From: Thermoleophilia bacterium
Lineage (GTDB): Bacteria; Actinomycetota; Thermoleophilia; Gaiellales; SKUG01
Reading direction: 5' to 3'
Assembly: GCA_025964455.1 (NCBI GenBank)
Contig: JAOPYU010000113.1
Coordinates: 1-11,506, forward strand
DNA: 11,506 nt
Made by a program: the position numbers and the translations under genes
Shown here: one piece after another, positions 7,545-11,506 of the stretch
Position numbering within the stretch: the first letter of the stretch is position 1
How the letters are laid out: each line of letters begins with the position of its first letter
Notes under the pieces: generated by a model
The model's input: the letters and a program-made list of their open reading frames with translations, nothing else
Database searches by the model: none
Told to the model about the DNA's origin: nothing

Positions 7545-8387
7545 TCAGCGACCGACGCGTGCGGCGACGAACGAGCCGCGCGACGCGGGCTCCTCGAGCA
7601 GCCGGTGGAGCACGTTGGAGAGGACGACGCGCAGGCGCGGGAGCCCTCGCTCCTGCGCGAGCCGGGCGCACTCCACCGGGCGCAGGAGGATGCCGCGGCG
7701 GTAGAGCATCGCGGTCATGCCGATGCGCACGGCATTGACGTGGATGCCGATCCCGAAGGCGAGCAGCAGGATGCCGAGGGTCGCGGCGATCCAGGTCTCG
7801 GCGCCGGTCATCGGCAGCTGGCTGCCTGCACCGCCGCCGGTGGTGGTGCGCGGCGCAGCGGTGGCGCCGGCGGCAGTCGATGGGGCAGCGACGACGGCGA
7901 CTGCAGTTGCCGCAGTGGCACGGCGTGCAGCGGCGCGGCGGGCAGCCATGCGTCGGGCAGCCATGCGCTTGGCTGCTGCGGAGCGGACGACGGACGGCTT
8001 CGCCGCGACCGCGGGCGCCGGCGGGGCGACCTTGGGGGCAGCGGCGGCCTTGGCGCCACCGGTGGCGTCGGCGATGGTGACGTCGTCGCCTGATCCGCCG
8101 CCGGACACCTCGCGCTGCAGGTCGCGGTCGATGCCAGCCTTGGAGGAGGGGGTGGAGTCGCTGGTCAGGGTCCAGATCGCGAACGCGACGAGGCCGATGG
8201 CGACGAAGACCGGGAGCAGGCGCCCCCAGCGGACACGGGTGACGGTCGCGGGAGCGGCGCCGCCGCCGATCACGGGCAGCTGGACGACGGGCATGCCCTG
8301 CTGCGGGGTGAGCGGCTGCGTCGGGAAACCCCAGCCGTTCGGAACGTGCTGCTCGGCGTAGGCGGGGCTGTGCTGGATCTGCTGCAT
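7545..8387 (-). CDS. Two-TM protein with LPMTG motif and cytoplasmic tail
   Basis: The product has 280 residues. An N-terminal Gln/Pro-rich cytoplasmic segment (1-50) leads to a first membrane helix (about 57-75). An exported linker of about 115 residues follows, very rich in Ala, Lys and Arg with repeated MAARR-type units (about 136-160), then Gly/Thr-rich up to LPMTG at 191-195. A second membrane helix (about 196-217) and a basic tail of about 63 residues end the protein. LPxTG followed by a helix resembles a sortase signal, but the long tail is atypical, so sortase cleavage is uncertain. The LPFTG protein at the left edge has the same layout. The start has AGGGA eight bases upstream. No function can be assigned. 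Confidence 0.7.
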   Translation of the reverse strand: MQQIQHSPAYAEQHVPNGWGFPTQPLTPQQGMPVVQLPVIGGGAAPATVTRVRWGRLLPVFVAIGLVAFAIWTLTSDSTPSSKAGIDRDLQREVSGGGSGDDVTIADATGGAKAAAAPKVAPPAPAVAAKPSVVRSAAAKRMAARRMAARRAAARRATAATAVAVVAAPSTAAGATAAPRTTTGGGAGSQLPMTGAETWIAATLGILLLAFGIGIHVNAVRIGMTAMLYRRGILLRPVECARLAQERGLPRLRVVLSNVLHRLLEEPASRGSFVAARVGR

Positions 8388-8458
8388 GTCACGCGTCCCT
8401 GGAGTGGGGCGGCGATGGAGCTGGCGTGCTCCCCGTCGCGTGTTGTTGCATTCGGATT

Positions 8459-8487
8459 ATGATGTTCCGGATCTTGCAGATCGTCAA
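8459..8487 (-). promoter_or_regulatory. Putative promoter of the LPMTG gene
   Basis: On the minus strand TTGACG (8482-8487) is followed after 17 bases by CATCAT (8459-8464), leaving a leader of about 60 bases to the ATG at 8387. An alternative -10, CATAAT (8456-8461), has a longer spacer. A GATCT-TGC-AGATC palindrome (8470-8482) lies in the spacer and could be an operator. Confidence 0.4.
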
Positions 8488-8518
8488 TACACTCTTTGCG
8501 GCCAACGGCGTGGCCTTT

Positions 8519-8538
8519 GGTCGAACGTATGTTCGACC
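8519..8538 (+). promoter_or_regulatory. LexA (SOS) box 1
   Basis: GGTCGAAC-GTAT-GTTCGACC is a perfect inverted repeat with 8-bp arms. Its core TCGAAC-N4-GTTCGA is the LexA operator of mycobacteria and other Gram-positive bacteria. It lies 79 bp upstream of the small membrane-peptide gene. Confidence 0.85.
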
Positions 8539-8555
8539 TGCGCGGCGAGCGGGTA

Positions 8556-8571
8556 TCGAACGTGTGTTCGG
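8556..8571 (+). promoter_or_regulatory. LexA (SOS) box 2
   Basis: TCGAAC-GTGT-GTTCGG keeps the CGAAC-N4-GTTCG core and is centred 35 bp after box 1. TTCGAC (8532-8537) in box 1 and TATCGA (8554-8559) overlapping box 2 could be a -35/-10 pair with a 16-bp spacer, so LexA would cover the whole promoter. That pair is tentative. Confidence 0.8.
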
Positions 8572-8597
8572 TAGGAAGACGATGGAGGCGAGACGAG

Positions 8598-8690
8598 ATG
8601 GAGCTGCTGCTCAAGGTGATCCTGGTTGGTTATGTGATGTACGCCGTGTTGGGCGCCCCGATGGTGGCGACGCACCGCGAGCGCTGGTAG
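8598..8690 (+). CDS. 30-aa single-TM peptide, predicted SOS-induced
   Basis: The peptide begins MELLLKVILVGYVMYAVLGA, a membrane helix covering about residues 3-22, and ends in a short polar basic tail (THRERW). A good ribosome-binding site, GGAGG at 8584-8588, lies nine bases before the ATG, and two LexA boxes lie directly upstream. It should therefore be repressed by LexA and made after DNA damage. Size, topology and control recall the SOS-induced membrane peptide TisB of E. coli, but I see no sequence relation to it. It could be a membrane-depolarising or cell-division-delaying peptide; that is inference. In-frame sequence upstream crosses the LexA boxes and is not likely to be translated. 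Confidence 0.65.
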   Translation: MELLLKVILVGYVMYAVLGAPMVATHRERW

Positions 8691-8759
8691 CGCTCCACGA
8701 GATTCCCGGGGGTGGCGACGCGCACCGCGGTCGCGCCGTCTACGGGTGGGCAGGCAGGC

Positions 8760-8796
8760 GGGGGCGGCGACAGCGCGTGGGCGTGTCGTCGCCCCT
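8760..8796 (+). terminator. Strong hairpin after the SOS peptide gene
   Basis: 8761-8772 (GGGGCGGCGACA) pairs with 8784-8795 (TGTCGTCGCCCC) along 12 positions with one G-U pair; a further G-U pair extends it to 8760/8796. The loop is 11 bases. It separates the SOS peptide from the RNA array and has no U-tract. A smaller hairpin, GAGCGC/GCGCTC (8679-8684/8690-8695), spans the stop codon. Confidence 0.5.
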
Positions 8797-8881
8797 GATG
8801 CGTGCCGGGAGGTGGTGGCCCTCTTCGCTGCGCACAAAAAGTTCGCTCCGAGCAGGCACAAAGCACATGTTGCCCAGGAGG

Positions 8882-8922
8882 TGGCCCATTTCGTGAAACA
8901 ACGAGCGTTCCCCGACGCGATA
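8882..8922 (+). promoter_or_regulatory. Conserved ECF-like promoter of RNA1 (copy 1)
   Basis: The 19-bp block TGGCCCATTTCGTGAAACA (8882-8900) recurs before all three RNA genes. It ends in TGAAAC (8894-8899), followed after 18 bases by CGATA (8918-8922) and then the conserved AGGTACATAG. TGAAAC plus CGNNA resembles promoters of ECF sigma factors of the SigW type. The block is longer than a -35 needs, so a regulator may also bind. Confidence 0.65.
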
Positions 8923-8928
8923 CATAGG

Positions 8929-9152
8929 TACATAGCGCATCGCTTCACCGGCGGACACAGTCCCCCCTGAACGCCTCGCGGACCACCGTCCCCCCTTTGG
9001 TCCGCGAAGCCGCCCGCCGGTGAATCCCGTCCCCCCTTGCGATGCGCATACGATCGGCACGAGCCCCCTCGCCCCGTCCCCCCTTGTGCGAGGGAGGCGG
9101 TGCCGGTCGACGAAAGGCCCTGGCCCCCGCGCCGGGGCCTTTTCGTCTTCTC
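8929..9152 (+). ncRNA. 6C-like structured RNA, copy 1
   Basis: The transcript is about 224 bases, with start and end estimated from promoter and terminator. P1 pairs 8935-8943 with 9039-9047 (9 bp). P2 pairs 8944-8954 with 9014-9024 (11 bp). P3 is a hairpin, 8976-8984 with 8999-9007. P4 pairs 9051-9060 with 9100-9109, enclosing 9066-9072 with 9088-9094. Four GTCCCCCC motifs (8960, 8988, 9029, 9076) all fall in unpaired places: the multiloop entry, the P3 loop, the 3' bulge between P2 and P1, and the P4 loop. C6 in loops is the hallmark of the actinobacterial 6C RNA family, which has two such hairpins. By analogy it would act in trans by pairing with G-rich mRNA sites. Confidence 0.8.
9109..9152 (+). 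terminator. Intrinsic terminator of RNA1
   Basis: GACGAAAGGCCCTGGC (9109-9124) pairs with 9131-9147 as a 16-bp stem with one bulged T and one G-U pair. The tail TTCTCC follows. The arm ends in TTTTCGTC, giving a fairly U-rich 3' end. Confidence 0.8.
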
Positions 9153-9200
9153 CCCAGAAAGATCTCTTGTGCAGGGAGTTCCGGGGAGGCGGCCACGACC

Positions 9201-9241
9201 TGGCCCATTTCGTGAAACAGCGCGGTCCGGCGTTCTCGATA
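9201..9241 (+). promoter_or_regulatory. Conserved ECF-like promoter of RNA2 (copy 2)
   Basis: The 19-bp block is identical to copy 1 (9201-9219). TGAAAC (9213-9218) is followed after 18 bases by CGATA (9237-9241), although the spacer sequence differs almost completely. ACATAG follows at 9251-9256. Confidence 0.65.
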
Positions 9242-9248
9242 GACAGGA

Positions 9249-9471
9249 GAACATAGCGCGCGGCACGTGCCACTCGGACACCCCCCTCAGCGCCTGGAGC
9301 CCACCGTCCCCCCTTTGGAGCTCCAGTCGCCGTCCGCAGGCACGACCGTCCCCCCCTCGCCGCACGCAGTACGACCGACGCGCTCCCGCGTCCCTCCCGT
9401 CCCCCCTTGGGGCGCGGAAGCGCCGGTCGACCATGGTGGCCCTGGCTCTCGAGCCGGGGCCACCGGTCGTT
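9249..9471 (+). ncRNA. 6C-like structured RNA, copy 2
   Basis: The architecture is that of copy 1 with different stem sequences. P1 pairs 9256-9264 with 9359-9367 (one C-A mismatch). P2 pairs 9266-9271 with 9339-9344, continued by 9275-9279 with 9332-9336. P3 pairs 9294-9300 with 9320-9326. P4 pairs 9379-9386 with 9409-9416, with an outer helix from 9372-9377 to 9424-9429. Four C-tracts sit at the same structural positions: ACCCCCC (9280-9286), GTCCCCCC in the P3 loop (9306-9313), GTCCCCCCC in the 3' bulge between P2 and P1 (9348-9356) and GTCCCCCC in the P4 loop (9399-9406). Ends are estimated. Confidence 0.8.
9428..9469 (+). terminator. Terminal hairpin of RNA2
   Basis: GGTGGCCCTGGCT (9435-9447) pairs with 9452-9464 around a four-base loop, with one G-U pair. 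A five-base outer helix CGACC/GGTCG (9428-9432/9465-9469) encloses it. The GGCCCTGGC arm is shared with the RNA1 terminator. Only TT follows, so the U-tract is poor. Confidence 0.65.
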
Positions 9472-9538
9472 GGTGGCCGCTTGCGGGCGCGGCGGAATTC
9501 GGCTTCCAGCAGGGTCTTTCGCAGGGGAGGCCGCGGAG

Positions 9539-9578
9539 TGGCCCATTCCGTGAAACAGCCGCGGAGCCCGACGCGATA
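9539..9578 (+). promoter_or_regulatory. Conserved ECF-like promoter of RNA3 (copy 3)
   Basis: TGGCCCATTCCGTGAAACA (9539-9557) has one change from copies 1 and 2. TGAAAC (9551-9556) is followed after 17 bases by CGATA (9574-9578), then AGGTACATAG (9582-9591) as in copy 1. Confidence 0.65.
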
Positions 9579-9585
9579 GAGAGGT

Positions 9586-9795
9586 ACATAGTGGGTTGGC
9601 CTGCCGGCCGGATGTCCTACGTCCCCCCGTCCTACTGATCGCGTTGTCCCCCGTCGATCAGTCTGCATCCGGCACTCGGCACCACCCGCACCGCTGCGTC
9701 ACACGCGCCTGGCACATCGTCCCCCCGTCCGTGCCGGATGCGACAGCAGTCTGAGAAGCGCCCCGGTCGTCCCCCCGGGGCGCTTCGCTCTTCCG
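9586..9795 (+). ncRNA. 6C-like structured RNA, copy 3 (diverged)
   Basis: This copy keeps the promoter, C-tracts and terminal hairpin but has a rearranged fold. C-tracts are GTCCCCCC at 9621-9628, GTCCCCC (only five C) at 9646-9652 in the loop of the 8-bp hairpin 9634-9641/9655-9662, GTCCCCCC at 9719-9726, and GTCCCCCC at 9769-9776 in the terminator loop itself. An 11-bp perfect helix joins 9665-9675 with 9731-9741. A competing helix, 9607-9614 with 9666-9673 (8 bp, extendable by 9602-9606 with 9677-9681), resembles P2 of the other copies and cannot form at the same time. The C-tract in the P2/P1 bulge is missing. Ends are estimated. Confidence 0.75.
9755..9794 (+). terminator. Terminal hairpin of RNA3 with C6 loop
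   Basis: GAAGCGCCCC (9755-9764) pairs perfectly with GGGGCGCTTC (9777-9786). The 12-base loop carries GTCCCCCC, and GCTCTTCC follows. The hairpin probably serves both as terminator and as a C-rich functional loop. Confidence 0.7.
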
Positions 9796-9799
9796 GGAT

Positions 9800-9967
9800 G
9801 GGGGGGAGCGTCGGAGGTGCTCGATTTCTGGTGCGGGGGTCAAGCGATCGTGCTCGCGGCAGGGGAGTGTCAGGGGGGCGCTACGGCGGTGGTGTCGATG
9901 GACCCGGCCACGGGGGGCGGGGGCGGGGTGGCCGGCGCGGGCCAACGCGGGGCGGGAGCATTGAGGT
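9800..9967 (+). other. G-tract-rich spacer between RNA3 and the metallopeptidase
   Basis: Runs of G occur at 9800-9806 (7), 9835-9839 (5), 9873-9878 (6), 9912-9917 (6), 9919-9923 (5) and 9925-9928 (4). The last three lie one base apart and could form a G-quadruplex if the longest run is shared. The runs are complementary to the C6 loops of the upstream RNAs. No convincing gene is seen from 9796 to 10050. Confidence 0.5.
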
Positions 9968-9990
9968 CGGGGGTGGAGGCTCGATACCGT
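9961..9990 (+). promoter_or_regulatory. Putative promoter of the M4 peptidase gene
   Basis: TTGAGG (9961-9966) and TACCGT (9985-9990) are 18 bases apart. Transcription from here would start near 9997 and give a leader of about 54 bases before the ATG at 10051, which argues against starts further upstream. Confidence 0.45.
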
Positions 9991-10050
9991 GCGATGGCAC
10001 CAGCTCGCGCATGGACCGCGCGGGGACTTTCGGGAAGGGACGCCCATCCG

Positions 10051-11157
10051 ATGACCATCGCACCCGTGCCGCCTGCACGAACCGGCAACCCCGGGATCGT
10101 GCCGCCATGGTTGCAGCGCCCGGTGAATCCGCCTGTCGGCGGCACCGAGCCCGCGCCCACCCCGGCTCCCGCCCCCGCGCCGACCCCGGCTCGCGACGCG
10201 CTGGGATACGTGCGCGTCCCCGGCGGCATCATCGTCGTCGACATCCCGGACGAGGCACCTCGCTCGACTCCCGGACGTGGATTCGGCGGCCGCGAGGGCG
10301 AAGCTGTTGGCAGCGACCGGCTGCAGCAGGAGCAGGCGCGCCTCGAGACGAGCATCTCCGACATCCAGGCCCGCTACCGCACGCTCGGCATCAAGGATTC
10401 CGAGGGCAATGGACCCGTGGTCGCGAAGTTCAGCCCCGCCTTCCCGAACGCCGCCTACCTGCCGCTCGGCAGCGAGGAGCTCGGCATGCCGGCCGACTCG
10501 ATCGCGGTCGGCGTCGACCCGCGGTCACGCACCCCCTTCACGGACGCCGACGATGTCGTCGCGCACGAGCTGGCGCACCGCGTCATCGACCACATGACGA
10601 GCGAGAAGCTCGAGCTGTCGCCGCTCAGCGAGGACGGGGCTGTCCACGAATCGCTCGCCGACACGTTCGCTGCCCTGATCGACGATGACTGGGTGCTCGG
10701 CGAGGACCTGGTCGCACCGATCCGCGACATGTCCAACCCGGAGCGACTCGGCCACCCGGACAACGTCAACGACCTCGATCGCGTGCTGTCGCCCAAGGGT
10801 GGCCACATGCACCCGATCCCGCTCACGACCGGCGACGTCGCCCGCGACCCGCGCACCGGCGATCCGATCCTCGTGCCGGACTGGCACGTCGTGGCAGGCA
10901 TCCCGAACAAGGCGGCCTCGCTGATCGGCGAGGCGCTCGGGCGCGACACGACGGCGAAGATCTACCTCAAGGCAGTGCGCGACTTCGTGCGGCCCGGCCA
11001 GCAGGTCGAGGGCCTCGCCCTGGCTACGCTCAAGTCAGCGAGCGCGCTCTACGGGGGCGACAGCCCGCAGTACCAGGCGACCCAGGACGCATGGGACGCC
11101 GTCGGCGTCCTCGGCCTGCTCGACGCCGCGCGCGAGCAGGCTCCCGCCACCCGCTGA
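10051..11157 (+). CDS. M4 (thermolysin/protealysin-like) metallopeptidase, no signal peptide
   Basis: This is a predicted zinc endopeptidase of 368 residues. HELAH at 172-176 gives two zinc-binding His and the catalytic Glu; Glu200 in AVHESLAD is the third zinc ligand. DWVLGEDL and RDMSNPERLGHPDN match the thermolysin region after the ligand, and His279 in DWHVVAGIPNKAA corresponds to the catalytic His of M4 enzymes. The N-terminus has no signal peptide and no long propeptide. It is Pro-rich (an Ala/Pro repeat near 35-48) and holds IVPPWLQR, reminiscent of the PPYML-type motif of protealysin precursors. The N-terminal catalytic subdomain is shorter than in thermolysin. The ATG at 10051 has AAGGGA upstream; the frame is open further upstream but runs through G-tracts. 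The gene ends one base from the next, convergent stop. Confidence 0.85.
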   Translation: MTIAPVPPARTGNPGIVPPWLQRPVNPPVGGTEPAPTPAPAPAPTPARDALGYVRVPGGIIVVDIPDEAPRSTPGRGFGGREGEAVGSDRLQQEQARLETSISDIQARYRTLGIKDSEGNGPVVAKFSPAFPNAAYLPLGSEELGMPADSIAVGVDPRSRTPFTDADDVVAHELAHRVIDHMTSEKLELSPLSEDGAVHESLADTFAALIDDDWVLGEDLVAPIRDMSNPERLGHPDNVNDLDRVLSPKGGHMHPIPLTTGDVARDPRTGDPILVPDWHVVAGIPNKAASLIGEALGRDTTAKIYLKAVRDFVRPGQQVEGLALATLKSASALYGGDSPQYQATQDAWDAVGVLGLLDAAREQAPATR

Positions 11158-11158
11158 C

Positions 11159-11506
11159 CTAGCAGGCGACCACGAGCGAGCGGCTGACCGCGTTGTTGGT
11201 CTCGCTCGCCTCACGCAGGCGTGCCTGCGCGTCCAGCACCACCGTCAGCGCGTGTCGCCCGGCCGGGCAGTAGCTGAGCTCGAGCTCGGCGACGGTCGCG
11301 CCGCCCGCCTCGATCGCACCGAGCGTGCTGCTCGTGAGCACGGTGCCATCGAGCAGCGCCAGCACGCCCGTGCCGGTCGCGGCGGCAGCATCGCCCTCGT
11401 TGGCCACGGCCACGCGCAGCAGGGCGCCACCAGAGCCGGAGCGCGTGAAGGTGACCCGGCCCGGCGACAGGTCCGCGCGCCGCGGCGCAGCTGTGGCGGC
11501 GTCCGA
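11159..11506 (-). CDS. C-terminal CARDB-domain fragment of a probable exported protein (5' end outside window)
   Basis: The frame is open to the right edge and the visible part is 115 residues. It has the pattern of a CARDB (cell-adhesion-related, beta-sandwich) domain: a VAVANEG segment, an LLDG strand, a Gly-containing turn, and near the C-terminus a VVLDAQARLREASETNNA block, the typical VD...E..E.NN ending. Two Cys remain (in SYCPAG and at the last position), which could pair outside the cell. The visible fragment gives no catalytic function, and the N-terminal domains and signal peptide would be to the right of the window. It is convergent with the M4 peptidase gene, with a single base between the stops. 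Confidence 0.65.
   Translation of the reverse strand, partial: SDAATAAPRRADLSPGRVTFTRSGSGGALLRVAVANEGDAAAATGTGVLALLDGTVLTSSTLGAIEAGGATVAELELSYCPAGRHALTVVLDAQARLREASETNNAVSRSLVVAC

Noticed and set aside
8496..8597. Upstream start that would lengthen the SOS peptide to 64 residues
   Set aside because: The extension is encoded by the LexA operators and lacks a ribosome-binding site. GGAGG nine bases before the ATG at 8598 decides the start.
8740..9546. Long open frames on the minus strand across the RNA array, one containing HEMGHLLG like a zinc protease site
   Set aside because: The repeated DNA block is read in different frames in the three copies, and the HEXXH pattern is broken in copies 2 and 3 (HEMGQ, HGMGH). 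Conservation is at nucleotide and stem level, not protein level.
8882..9557. The 19-bp repeats as a CRISPR or integron-like array
   Set aside because: There are only three copies, spaced 319 and 338 bp apart, each followed by a -10 box and a structured RNA. Spacing and content do not fit CRISPR repeats or recombination sites.
9817..10050. Upstream GTG start for the M4 peptidase
   Set aside because: The extra 78 residues run through G-tracts, have no signal peptide and lie mostly upstream of a reasonable promoter at 9961-9990.

Overview
This is a GC-rich window with short operons, several leaderless-looking starts, TCGAAC-N4-GTTCGA LexA boxes, LPxTG proteins and a C6-loop RNA type known from actinomycetes. 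Together these suggest a high-GC Gram-positive actinobacterium. A Solirubrobacterales/Thermoleophilia-like lineage is possible, but that is a guess. No mobile elements, CRISPR arrays, tRNAs or rRNAs were seen.

Layout, left to right. (1) 3-380: 3' end of an LPFTG protein, closed by a hairpin and convergent with an uncharacterised lipoprotein gene (450-1583, minus). (2) A small unknown gene (1645-1986), then a complete polar amino-acid ABC importer operon: binding lipoprotein, permease, ATPase (2053-4526). (3) A class II CPD photolyase (4550-6115, minus), divergent from a sirtuin (6136-6933) across only 20 bp. (4) A glycine-zipper membrane protein (7093-7449) and, convergent with it across an almost perfect hairpin, a two-TM LPMTG protein (7545-8387, minus). 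(5) Two LexA/SOS boxes followed by a 30-residue single-TM peptide gene (8598-8690). (6) 8882-9795: three tandem non-coding RNA genes. Each has the same 19-bp upstream block and ECF-like promoter, four C-tracts (mostly GTCCCCCC) placed in loops or bulges, and a terminal hairpin. (7) A G-tract-rich spacer, then an M4 metallopeptidase without signal peptide (10051-11157), convergent by 1 bp with the 3' end of a CARDB-domain protein (11159-11506, minus).

The most exciting element is the RNA array. It resembles the actinobacterial 6C RNA family, but each gene carries four C-tracts instead of two, in a more elaborate fold, and three paralogues sit head to tail. RNA1 and RNA2 keep the same helices with largely different sequences, which is covariation visible inside the window. 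The array lies directly downstream of a LexA-controlled micropeptide and a few kb from a photolyase, so a DNA-damage or stress connection is an attractive inference. The sequence alone does not prove it.
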